This document shows, piece by piece, positions 13,130-22,728 of a stretch of 64,000 bases of DNA. The stretch covers positions 5,544,747-5,608,746 of the forward strand of contig NC_064044.1 of the NCBI RefSeq assembly GCF_932526225.1, in the 5' to 3' direction. A model generated the notes under the pieces. The model ran no database searches, was not told the origin of the DNA, and worked only from the letters and a program-made list of their open reading frames with translations. Source of the stretch: Nematostella vectensis. Lineage: Eukaryota > Cnidaria > Anthozoa > Actiniaria > Edwardsiidae. Made by a program: the position numbers and the translations under genes. Numbering within the stretch: position 1 is the first letter of the stretch; each line of letters begins with the position of its first letter.

Positions 13130-16100
13130 AGGGCTTATCCACCACCATCATCACCCCTCATCTACCATCATCTACCCTCACACACAATCATCAGCCATCA
13201 TCAACCCTCATCCACCATCATAAGCCATCATCAACCCTCATCCACCATCATCAGCCATAATCAACCCACATCCACCAACATCAGCCATCATCAACCCTCA
13301 TCCACCATCATCAACCATCATCACTCCTCATCTTCCATCATCAACCCTCATCCACCATTATCAGCCATTATTAGCCCTCTCCAGCCTTCATCAGCCCTCA
13401 TCCACCATCATTAGGCAACGCCAACCCTACGATCCACGATCATCATTAACCCTCACCTACCATCATCAACCCTCATCTACTCTTCTACCCTCTTCTACCC
13501 TCATCTACCCTATTCTATCACCATGAATTCTTATTAACCCTCACCTACCAGCCATAATCAAGCCTCATCAAGCCTCATCCACCATCATCAACCCTCATCC
13601 ACCATCATCAACCCTCATCCACCATCATCAACCCTCATCCACCATCATCAACCCTCATCTACCATCATCAACACTTATCCACCATCACCAACCCTCATCC
13701 ACCATCATCAACCCTCATTCACCATCATCAACCCTCATCCACCATCATCACTCCTCATCTTCCATCATCAACCCTCATCCACCATCATCAACCTTCATCC
13801 ACCATCATCAACCCTCATCCACCATCATCAACCCTCATCTACCATCATCAACCCTTATCCACCATCATCAACCCTCATCCACCATCATCAACCCTCATCC
13901 ACCATCATCAACCCGCATCTACCATCATCAACACTTATCCACCATCACCAACCCTCATCCACCATCATCAACCCTCATCCACCATCATCACTCCTCATCT
14001 TCCATCATCAACCCTCATCCACCATCATCAACCTTCATCCACCATCATAAACCCTCATCCACCATCATCAACCCTCATCCACCATCATCAACCCTCATCT
14101 ACCATCATCAACCCTTATCCACCAACATCAACCCTCATCCACCATCATCACTCCTCATCTTCCATCATCAACCCTCATCCACCATTATCAGCCATCATCA
14201 ACCCTCATCAACCCTCATCCACCATCATCAACCGTCATCCACCATCATCAACCCTTATCTACCATCATCAACCCTTATCCACCATCATCAACCCTTATCC
14301 ACCATCATCAACCCTTGTCCACCATCATCAACCCTCATCCACCATTATCAACCCTCATCCACCATTATCAACCCTCATCCACCATTATCAACCCTCATCC
14401 ACCATCATCAACCCTCGTCCACCATCATCAACCCTTATCCACCATCATCAACTCTCATCCACCATCATCAACCCTCGTCCACCATCATCACTCCTCATCT
14501 TCCATCATCAACCCTCATCCACCATCATCAACCCTTATCCACCATCATCAACCCTCATCCACCATCATCAACCCTCATCACCAATCATCAACCCTCATCT
14601 ACCATCATCAACCCTCATCCACCATCATTAACCGTCATCTACTCTTCTAATACGTCTACCCTCTTTTACCACCATGAATTCTTATTAACCCTCACCTACC
14701 AACATCAACCCATATCCACCATCATAACCCCTCATCTACCATCATCTACCCTCACGCACAATCATCCACCCTCATCAGCCATCATCAACCCTCATTAACT
14801 CCTATCAACCCTCATCCACCATCATCAACCCTCATCTAACATCATCAGCCATCAATAACCCTCATCGACCCTCATCTACTCTTCTACCCTCATCTACCCT
14901 TTTCTACAATCATGAATTCTTATTAACTCTCACCTACCAGCCATCATCAACCCTCATCAACCCTAATCCACCATCATCAATCCTCATCTACCATCATCAA
15001 CCCTTATTTACAACCATTAACACTCATCCACCATTATCAAACTCGTAGACCCTCATCAACCATCACCAAACATTATTAGCCTTCAACAGCCTTCATCCAC
15101 CCTCATTTACCATTATCAACCCTCATCAACCCCCATCAAACCTCATCAACCCTCATCAGCCGTCATCCACCAGCTGTCAACCCTCATCCACCATCATCAA
15201 CCAACCTCAACCATCATCAACCCTCATCTACATCATCAAACATCATCAGCCCTCTCCAGCCTTCATCAACCCTCATCCACCATCATTAAGCAACGTCAAC
15301 CCTTATCCACCATCATCATTAACCTCACCTACCCTCTTCTACCACCATGAAGTCTCATTAACCTCATCTTCTACCAACATCAACCCTTATTTACCACCAT
15401 CAACCCTCATCCACCATTATCAAACTCGTAAACCCTTATCAACCATCATTAGCCTTCAACAGCCTCCGTCCACCCTCATTTACCAGTCAACCCTCATCAA
15501 CCCCCATCAAACCTCATCAGCACTCATCAGCCGTCATCCACCAGCCGTCAACCCTCATACACCATCATCAAACAACGTGAACAATCATCAACCCTTATCG
15601 ACCATCATTAAACATCATCAGCCTTTTCCAGCTTTCTCAAACCCTCATTCACCATCATTAGGCAATGTCAAGCCTCATCAACCCTCATCTTCCATCATCA
15701 AACCTCTTCAACTCTCATCCACCATCATCATTAACCCTCATCTACCATAAACAACCCTTATCCACTATCACCCACCTAGCCTGCTTGCAGGCGGTAATCA
15801 GTGTTATTATTGTGGAAAACCCTCTCCGTTCGGTGATCGGGCGCCTGCGTCCTTTTTAGTGCTCGCCCCCAGGAACCACGCGGCTTATAATACAAGATGG
15901 CACATTGTCAACCTACGTACATCACCTATTAGCCCTAATCAACCCACATCAGCCCTAATCAGTCTCTTCTAACCTTCATCAACCGTCATCGTCCACCATC
16001 GTCCTCCATAATCAAACTTCGTCTACCATTATCTACAATCATCAACCCTAATCTACCCTCGTCAACCTCATCTACCCTCATCGACTTCATCTTAACCTCA

Positions 16101-16140
16101 CTCACCATCATCAGCCCTCATCAGCCGTATCTAACCCTAA
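13130..16140. repeat. 20-bp minisatellite array (ACCATCATCAACCCTCATCC)
   Basis: The core at 13560-14640 is a near-perfect head-to-tail array with a period of 20 bp; variants spread to about 15780 and again at 15920-16140. The units are pyrimidine/purine skewed. Several open frames made of His, Pro, Ser and Ile repeats arise only from this array and should not be called genes. The same repeat continues beyond the element at 32555-32610, so the 16-kb element appears to sit inside it. Confidence 0.9.
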
Positions 16141-16151
16141 CCCTAACCCTA
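16131..16151. repeat. Interstitial telomere-type tract (CCCTAA)3
   Basis: Three CCCTAA units lie at the edge of the minisatellite. TTAGGG is the usual animal telomere repeat. The tract is short and could have arisen from the CAACCCT-rich minisatellite by chance. Confidence 0.5.
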
Positions 16152-16470
16152 CCAGCACAGGCCCGTATCCAGGATTTTGAGCGGGGTGGTTTGTTTTTCC
16201 ATTTCAGCGGACCAAATTTCCCGGTATACCCCTCTCCTTGCCTTATTACATTAGGCAATCTATATTGTATTTAAAATGTTATTAACAGGGTGCTTTTTTA
16301 ACATATAGCAATAATAATAAAGATTTTAAAGACATATATTGATGTGCATGGTATATCTCTCTCTCTCGAACCCCCTGAACCTCCCCTGGCTACGGGCCTG
16401 ATCATAATCCCTAAACTTCTCTCATCCATCGTCATCAGCCCTTCTTTTTCCTCGTCTACCACCATCAGCC

Positions 16471-16476
16471 CCCCTC
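16471..16476. repeat. Candidate target-site duplication, left (CCCCTC)
   Basis: The same six bases occur just outside the right end at 32546-32551. Six bases is the usual Polinton duplication length. The adjoining G-run on the left and C-run on the right leave the exact boundary uncertain by a few bases. Confidence 0.4.
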
Positions 16477-16926
16477 GGGGGGGACTGGGGACTTTCATAG
16501 ACACCGAAACGCCCCTCCGGGCCAACTATCAACTATCATCAACCCTTATCCACCATCATTAACCAACGTCAACCTTCATCAACCCTCATCCACCATCATC
16601 CACCATCATCAACCCTCATCCACCATCATCAACCCTCATCTATCATCATCAACCCTCACTCAACCCATCATCAACCCAACTCCGGGCCTCCCAGCCCCAT
16701 TTTAGGCTTGGGAGGTGCGCTGGGTCCCGCCGAGCCCCCCAGCCCCGAGCCCCCCAATAATTGCTAATTATCAATCTACGTCGGGACCACTTCGCGTAGA
16801 TAAATAATTGGCAATTACTAATCTACGTCGGGACCACTTCGCGTAGATAAATAATTAGCAATGGTTAGCAATCATTAATCCCCTGTACGGGTGGGAACCT
16901 TGCAATTAGACCCCGGTCTGTCCTGT

Positions 16927-16976
<50 letters not shown>
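16477..16976. repeat. Left inverted terminal repeat of the 16-kb element (interrupted)
   Basis: The outer part (16477-16523, with ACTGGGGACTTTCATAGACA) and the inner part (16680-16930) match the complement of 32190-32545 with few differences. The inner part holds two direct copies of a motif with CTACGTCGGGACCACTTCG, each bounded by the palindromic halves CTACG and CGTAG and separated by AATAATTGGCAATTAC-like spacers. The repeat ends in a TA microsatellite at 16929-16973, where the Penelope-like element has inserted. Confidence 0.85.
16524..16679. repeat. 156-bp minisatellite piece inserted in the left TIR
   Basis: The right TIR is continuous here, but the left one is split by CATCATCAACCCTC-type repeats identical in kind to the flanking minisatellite. 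The nine bases CTCCGGGCC occur on both sides (16515-16523 and 16680-16688), as if duplicated on insertion. Confidence 0.8.
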
Positions 16977-16978
<2 letters not shown>

Positions 16979-17064
16979 TTGAAGGCTTTCATAGAAAGTG
17001 CTCAATACTCGAAAGTAGAGCGGTGTATAGTGTTGGTTTGAGAAAAATACAAACTACATAGGTT

Positions 17065-17105
17065 TCCCTACAGGTCTGTTTCGTGGTTGCCCACTCATCA
17101 GGGGA
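17065..17105 (-). ncRNA. Type I hammerhead ribozyme of the Penelope-like element
   Basis: Read on the minus strand, all conserved hammerhead parts are present in order. The 5' arm of stem I is UCCC (17105-17102). The core CUGAUGA follows (17101-17095). Stem II is GUGG-GCAA-CCAC (17094-17083). GAAA follows (17082-17079, the final A opening stem III). Stem III is ACAG-AC-CUGU (17079-17070). The cleavage-site A is at 17069, and the 3' arm of stem I is GGGA (17068-17065). U16.1 pairs with A15.1, and the base at the cut is A, giving a GUA cleavage triplet. Hammerheads are known in the terminal regions of Penelope-like elements, which matches its place downstream of the GIY-YIG gene. Confidence 0.85.
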
Positions 17106-17300
17106 TTTAATGAGAATATTCCTACCATCGTATATATACTATTAACATTGAAATTTACATAATAATAGACTGATAGTTTTAGCTAAGGCGGTAAGAGGAA
17201 CAATAGCGAGTTACATTAAATATGCGGGGCGAAAACTAACAGTGCGGGACGTGTGAAAAATTGATAGCGCGAAAATTTAACGGTGACGGGATTAACAGTT

Positions 17301-17850
17301 CTAATTGTTTCGTAGCAGGGCTTTGTTTCTGTGGCGGCACGAGGACACGAGTTCATTGCGTTTATTTAGAGTTGATAGTTTGGGTTGGCAGATGATCGTC
17401 AGCTTTTCCTTGAGGCAGAGGTTGCAACGCTTAGTGGTACTGTTGTAGGCGGAGTAGGAAGAAAGAATGCGCCATGAAATAAAGTACTCAATCATGTTGT
17501 CCTTGAGAGTCCAGACGTGTTTGCTGAGTTCGGTGGAGTTTCTGTGTTTGGCGTGTCGGAATGATGCGGTGTGGTTTCTGTATCTGGTCTTGAAGCTGTT
17601 TTCAGTGAGCCCGACGTATGTTTCCGAGGTGTTGTTGTCTTTTCGAGTTACGGTAGCTTGGTAGGTAGTTCGGCTTTGTATAAGGCTGGTGTGCATTACG
17701 TTTTAGGTCGAGGGTGACGTCTAGGAAATTGACAACTTGTTTGTTTGCCTCAATGGTGATTCGGAGTCCGTTGTTGTTGAAGATGCGGCATAGTTCCTTT
17801 TTTAGGTTTTCGGTGGCTCTGGGTGTGGCGTTGGTGATGGCTAGTCCGCC
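17301..17850 (-). pseudogene. Penelope-like reverse transcriptase end plus GIY-YIG endonuclease, internally deleted
   Basis: Going down from 17850, the first part has [12 protein letters not shown] and [11 protein letters not shown], the C-terminal end of a Penelope-type reverse transcriptase, ending near KPN. It jumps directly to a GIY-YIG domain: [17 protein letters not shown], with SFRHAKHRNSTELSKHVW and a closing LNKRNELVSSCRHRNK. The normal linker and Cys-rich CNC..CPL segment between them is missing, so there is an internal deletion. That missing segment is present in the inverted copy. The stop is at 17301. The nuclease would nick target DNA for priming in an intact element. Confidence 0.75.
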
Positions 17851-18145
17851 CCTACCACTAACAACAACAAGACATGCAACTGCCGACAGAAAGACACCTG
17901 CCCTCTAGACGGAAACTGCCTACAGACATCTGTTATCTACCAAGCTACCGTAACTCGAAAAGACAACAACACATCGGAAACATACGTCGGGCTCACTGAA
18001 AACAGCTTCAAGACCAGATACAGAAACCACACCGCATCATTCCGACACGCCAAACACAGAAACTCCACCGAACTCAGCAAACACGTCTGGACTCTCAAGG
18101 ACAACATGATTGAGTACTTTATTTCATGGCGCATTCTTACTTCCT
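17850..18145 (+). pseudogene. Inverted copy of the Penelope GIY-YIG domain, truncated
   Basis: The plus strand begins with [12 protein letters not shown] and CPLDGNCL, the Cys motif that precedes the nuclease in this family. It then repeats the GIY-YIG domain seen at 17301-17696. The shared arms, 17467-17664 and 17937-18134, are nearly identical in opposite orientation. The copy stops abruptly near 18145 where element sequence resumes, so the C-terminus is lost. Confidence 0.75.
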
Positions 18146-18176
18146 ACTCCGCGCTTTGCACGTCGCCGCCGATGCC

Positions 18177-18213
18177 TGCCGGAACGGCATGCGTCATGTG
18201 CGTACCCTTCGGG
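18177..18213. repeat. Short palindromes near the left end of the element
   Basis: TGCCG-GAA-CGGCA (18177-18189) and CCC-TTC-GGG (18205-18213) are perfect stems with three-base loops. The first is a member of the dispersed GCCG-NNN-CGGC family found about nine more times in the element. Confidence 0.7.
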
Positions 18214-18287
18214 GGGCAAACACTGGGAAGCGAGGGGTATATATACCACTGCTAACGTCGCTGTTTGCCATGCCTGTTATGTCGGAC

Positions 18288-18961
18288 CTAGGTTAGCTCT
18301 AATACAAGGCGAACAGGCTTGCCCTTAAAGTCCACCCGTCTACCGTAGTTATCCCTTATCCATATTTGGATACTCGAGACAAACTCAGAGGAAGTTGCTG
18401 CGACACAAACGGGGATGTCGGGTCCATAGACGACTTTCTCGTGCGGCCTCCCGCGGGTTTCTAGGCAAGCGAGAACGTTTGAAGGCTCGCCTAAGGAGAG
18501 GCATTGCGTGCGGTCTACGATATCGCAGCAGATGTAGAGGGCCTCTATTTTCGGCAAAGCCACGTTAAGTGGGGGCACCCCAGGGGCAGTGCGAGGCCCC
18601 GCTCCCCAACTGATCGTCTTTAGCCTCTAGGCCAAATAGTGCGCCAAGCTCGGCATTCAGGAACGCAACGCCATTGGACATGAGAGCGATCTTCCCGGTG
18701 AGGGGATCCAGCTTTGCGGTCAGAATCTCGCATTCAGCGCGGCGTGGACTCGGCCGTGTGGTGCCCGGCTGGCAGAGTAGCGATGGGCGAGAGGGCGGCT
18801 ATAGTCGTTATCTGATGCTCCCGCTCGAGGTTATACCAGCTGTTAAACAGCGAGCACTGCCGGAGCGCCACGAAGCGTGGGCGCATTATCGGCTGCTCGA
18901 AGAAGAGCGTCTGTTCGCCTTTGATGAGCACAGTATGTAGGACCACCATTGTGTTGAACAC
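18288..18961 (-). pseudogene. Candidate minor capsid (jelly-roll) protein of the element
   Basis: The minus strand reads from a Met at 18961 to a stop at 18288 in three frames, with shifts near 18740 and 18570. The N-terminal part includes LFFEQPIMRPRFVALRQC and LFNSWYNL. The middle has LTAKLDPLTGKIALMSNGV. The C-terminal part has CCDIVDRTQCL, EPSNVLACLETRGRP and WIRDNYGRRVDFKGKPVRL. This last pattern, a strand, DxxG, then hydrophobic-rich closing strands, recalls single jelly-roll proteins of Polinton-like viruses (penton class), but I assign it on pattern memory only. About 220 codons fits such a protein. It lies on the opposite strand from the next gene, its start facing that gene's start across about 30 bp. 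Confidence 0.45.
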
Positions 18962-18991
18962 AGCCCGCCTTCGTGTTTAATAGAACTGAGC

Positions 18992-20421
18992 ATGGATTGG
19001 GAAGGCTGGCGGATGCTGAACGAGGAGGCGATTCCCCGAAGGGAGGTGGAAGAGACGAAGAAGGCGGCAACTGCGGCGGGAGCCTCTATAGCCGAACATA
19101 TCAAAGTCAAACGCGCAAAACCCGGTTTCCCTAGGTCTCTGACCCTCGCGCAAAAGCTGCTCTACGCGTGCCCGCGACCCCCGTGGAGAGCACGGCCTCA
19201 GACATCACCCCACTACTCACCCAGCTAGAGATACATGTGGCTGAGGACAAATCATTCACGACTAGGGTCCGAGACATATTCAAAGAGACAGTAGTCACGC
19301 ACAAGTCCGCCAAGGAGTCTCGCCGGTGGCTATCGGAGCCTTCCTATGGGTACTGGCCACAGCAACTCAACTTTGCGGTCTGGTGCGCAACCGCCGGATG
19401 CGGGGTGTACCTAACCGACCCCGCTTTCGCCACGCTCCCCTCTGTCATCAGGGGATTTCTAAGGTTTCACGTCTACTTTACCACGCGGAGGATACTCTAC
19501 GAGCTCGGCGCCCCCCTGCCTGGCAACAGCCCGTTCACGCAAAAAGATAACCCCTACAAGAAGGCCGCTTTTGAGCGTCTATGCATAGAGTTCGGTCTGC
19601 CGCGTAAGCCGGACTTCCGATGGAAAGGCGGGCGGAACCATGATCCGTGGCTACGACACGGCGGCGGCAGAGTACGCGAGCCACCTCAATCTGTTTAGCG
19701 ACGAAGGTGGGACGTACAATAGTGGGAAGCAGGTGGGTTTCATACGCAACGACGACCATGGGGGGTGCAATACAGCTGGTTTGCGCCTCCCAAAGGTGAG
19801 GGGCTGACAAAAGCAGGGCTAGGAAGACTCGATCGCTCGGTCGAGGCGTTCGTCTACGCAGTGCTTGGCGCGCATGTAAACTTCCGTTCCTCTATCGCGG
19901 GGGCCGGTGGGCCGGCCATGGAGGCGCAGGCGGAGTTCACGAAGCTGCTTGAAGACGCAATCATAGAAAACGACATCGCTCAAAGCGTGCAAAGGTACCA
20001 GTTAGCCGTGCAGGAGGCCAAGGTGAGACTGAGTCTTGCGGTCGCACCAGGAGTGTGGCTGATGCCGAGCGATCTGGTGATAAACACGCAAAGCGTCGTG
20101 GGCTACAACAATAAACTGCAGAAAGCCACAGACTCCATGACGCTTGGCGCAAACGCGATCAACACCGAGACAAAGCCAGTCGGTGCTCATAACATGGCCG
20201 GTGGGCATCCTATGGTGCAACACGTGACTGATCCGAGGGTCGACCGCGTGCCGTTCCGGCGGCGAAGCAAGGCTTTAGCACCTGCGAAAGCGCAAGCAGA
20301 GGGCGCGGTGCCTGCCCCTGTTCAAGTATGCATGCTGCGCATAGCATGGCCGCCGCCGGGACGGCAAGCGCACCCGGACCGGGCGAAAAGAGTGACCACG
20401 GCGTATTACTTGTTCCGATGA
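18992..20421 (+). pseudogene. Conserved element protein of unknown function, frameshifted
   Basis: Coding similarity runs through at least three frames (18992-19225, 19168-19698, 19765-20421), with breaks near 19180, 19690 and 19800. Visible features are KRAKPGFPRSLTLAQKLLYA near the start, SFTTRVRDIFKE and YWPQQLNFAVWCATAGCGV in the middle, and GLGRLDRSVEAFVYAVLGAH, LLEDAI and LAVAPGVWLMPSDLVINT near the end. The tail is low-complexity and holds two GCCG-NNN-CGGC palindromes, so the true stop may have been upstream. I recognise this as a type of protein that travels with cnidarian elements carrying this ATPase and integrase, but I know no function. It is long enough (over 400 residues) to be a structural protein. 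It overlaps the 3' end of the convergent gene by 16 bp. Confidence 0.5.
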
Positions 20422-21352
20422 TTGCTTTGCATTCGACGAACCAAGAACGCGGCTACGGCTAGAATGAGCAGCCACGCATTCTCGCCAAGGAATTTCACCG
20501 CTTCCGTTGCAGCCTTAAATACGAAGTTCGCGATGCTGCCTACTAGCCCAGGGAGAAGCTCGCCTAGCTTTTTCCCGATAGCCTTAAGCCCGTTACCGAC
20601 CCCTCTGGCCACGGAGGAGAGCGACCTGCCGAGCGAGGTCATAATGGCCGCGATCGTCGTCGCTACGGACAACCCGATAGCGGTGACGGTAAAGCCGTAC
20701 TTTTTGAAGATGGCTTTGATGCGCTCCGCTCTCTGAGCGGCTTTCGGTTCTCGACCTCTCGGTTTTCGCGTTCTAGTTCGTCAATCTCGGATAGCCTCTC
20801 CTCGTTGCGCTCACGGGCCTCTTGGCGGCGGCTCTCTGACGTGTTAGGGTCGTCTATGGTTTCCCTGTCTGTGGCTACCGCCCCTTGCAGCTCTTGCACT
20901 CGTTCTGTGTTCTCCTGGATGACCGCGTCTATCTCTGCCATAGACCCCATCGCCAGCTTGAAGCCTTTCAGCTTCGCAATGTCCTGTCGAACGCCCCTGT
21001 TCTCATTGAACAGCTGTCTTGGCTTAGTTCAACCTCCTTTGCCTAGGCTGCGGAGGTGTATTAGCGTCTTTCCCCTCTGGTCTGACTGAAACCGTCTCAG
21101 ATTCTCGTTAAGGTCTGGGTATTTCTCCCTGAGGGACTGGAGACCTAGTCTCGTCGCTGCACCTTCTGTGGTGAACGAAATTTCAGCGGTCGTTTGCGTC
21201 CGGGCCCCCCGCGATGACGTGCTGGTCATTGGGATCGACTCCCCATCGTCGGGGTCAAACGGGATAAGGGGCGTCGTCTCGTCGTCCCCCGCTCCGCGAT
21301 CGGCGGACTCACCCGGCAAGGTATCGTCAATGTCAACGTCAACATCATCCAT
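20406..21352 (-). pseudogene. Acidic coiled-coil protein with C-terminal membrane segments, frameshifted
   Basis: It begins at 21352 with an acidic stretch (MDDVDVDIDDTLPGES), passes through LGLQSLREKYPDLNENLRRF, and shifts frame near 21030 and near 20670. The central part is a heptad-like charged coiled coil (about 20950-20740: IDAVIQENTERVQELQ and repeated E/R). The C-terminal 100 residues alternate small and hydrophobic residues: KKYGFTVTAIGLSVATTIAA, then GVGNGLKAIGKKLGELLPGL and a final WLLILAVAAFLV membrane helix with a basic tail. This layout suggests a membrane-associated virion or membrane-active protein, which is inference. It is divergent from the capsid candidate, sharing a 130-bp TA-rich spacer. 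Confidence 0.5.
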
Positions 21353-21426
21353 GATGCGTGCGCATAGCCCATGCTACGCTATATTAGACGTGTCTAACAG
21401 TCCGCACCATAGCCACGTGGCTTTCT

Positions 21427-21480
21427 ACTTTATGTATATATATAATATATATATATATATAATATACGTAATACATAATA
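21427..21480. promoter_or_regulatory. TA-rich divergent promoter candidate
   Basis: A TATA-type run (TATATATATAATATATAT and similar) lies 5 bp or so upstream of the plus-strand start at 21484 and 75 bp upstream of the minus-strand start at 21352. It is the only intergenic space between the two genes. Similar TA or GTATAC runs precede other element genes. Confidence 0.4.
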
Positions 21481-21483
21481 GAA

Positions 21484-22728
21484 ATGTCAGTCAGCGATAA
21501 ACTTGACCCCCAACGAACACCCAGAACTCCTCTGGGGTTGAAAGCCGAGAGAACTCTTCACCGGGTCACTCTCAACCCGTCGACGGCTTCCCCCGGCGAG
21601 ACGCTATATGTGGCGGTCCCAAAGCTATCGGAAGGCGTCACGCTCGTGCCTGGCTCCTTGAGGGTCGGTTTCGATCTCTCCATCTCAGGCCAAGAAAATA
21701 ATACCGTCGTGAACAACGTCGGCCGAAATCACGTTTGCAGGAGAAACGCTCCAGGACACCAGCCGCTACGATGTCTTCAAGACGTATGAGGAGCTTTACC
21801 TGTCCAAGGTCGAGAGGACCGCCTGGAGCAGGGCATACAGTCAGAAAACATGCGCAAGCTTCGCTCCAAGGCTGGCGATAAAGCGACTAGTAACGCCAAG
21901 GAGAACGCTCTGAACGCCGCCTACGGGGCGAAGTACACCATCCCGCTAGACCATTCTCTGCTGACGGACCACGGCGTACTGTACCCAAGGGCGCTCTCCG
22001 AGGCGCTGCTCTTCGAGATCACGCTCGCAACGCTTGATCAGGTAGTCGTCGGAAGCGATTCTACCAAATTATCCTACGGCATCAAAAATCTAGAGCTGAA
22101 ATACGAAAGCCTGAGGGACGACAACCTCGCCCGGTCTGCAGCCGCTGCCTACCAAAACGGCACAACGTTCTTCTACGAGCAAGTGAACCTCCACAAGACC
22201 TTCGTGATTAGCAAAGAGACGGACAGCATAATTAACGAGAGTGTCAACCTGCCGCGAAGGTCTATGAGTGGTCTGTTGCTTCTCTTTGTGGAGCCATACA
22301 CGGCTGTGGCTCGCGACTCTGAGAAGTTCGTGTACCCCGACATCAAGAGCGTTCGCGTTACAATCGACGGTATGCCAAACAAGGTCTTCAGCCAGGGACA
22401 GCGCCCCATGGATTTCTGGAGAGAGGCGTAAAGGCGGTTCGTCCGCCCCTTCCCGGGGGGGCACAGCGGGGCGCCTGCCGCCCCGGCAGTCAACCCCGAG
22501 TCGTTCTATGGCGATAACAAGTTTGCTCTGTGGATCGACCTTCGAACGACGGACGACAGTGCTATCCATGGGGGTGGTCTTCGATTGGTCAACACCCGCG
22601 ACGGTGTGCATCTCGAGATAAAACGCACGGCAAGCGGCCAGGGTAATAACATATGTTTATTATTCCCTATTGCAGTTGAGACTGAATTGCAGGGAGAGCG
22701 CCAACAAACTTACAGTACACACAATTAA
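21484..22728 (+). pseudogene. Candidate major capsid protein (double jelly-roll type), frameshifted
   Basis: The reading runs from ATG 21484 to TAA 22726-22728 in several frames, with breaks near 21720, 21840 and 22430. Diagnostic stretches are YTIPLDHSLL and LYPRALSEALLFEITLA in the middle, and NESVNLPRRSMSGLLLLFVE, RDSEKFVYPDIKSVRVTIDG and MPNKVFSQ after it. The tail has FYGDNKFALWIDLRT, RLVNTRDGVHLEIKR and ASGQGNNICLLF. The combination of a PL.L..L strand, an LPRRSM-G-L strand and a late F..DKF.L.IDLR strand is what I associate with capsid proteins of cnidarian Polinton-like elements. About 400 codons is at the short end for the fold. A GC-rich stretch holding a TGCCG-CCC-CGGCA palindrome (22476-22488) sits at the last break. 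A LINE begins right after the stop. Confidence 0.55.

Larger units (their letters stand above)
16974..18145 (-). mobile_element. Penelope-like retroelement fragment with inverted partial copy
   Basis: The insertion starts at the TA microsatellite of the left TIR and ends where GC-rich element sequence resumes. The minus strand carries the end of a reverse transcriptase and a GIY-YIG endonuclease (17301-17850), followed by a hammerhead ribozyme (17065-17105). From about 17850 to 18145 a second GIY-YIG copy runs on the plus strand, giving a head-to-head inverted repeat with about 270 bp between its arms. Penelope-like elements commonly leave partial, inverted or tandem copies. Confidence 0.8.

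Noticed and set aside
14315-14650. Frame rich in His, Pro, Ser and Ile repeats
   Set aside because: It is the translation of the 20-bp minisatellite.
13130-16140. CRISPR-like regular repeats
   Set aside because: Units are directly adjacent with no unique spacers, in an intron-bearing eukaryotic genome; it is a minisatellite.
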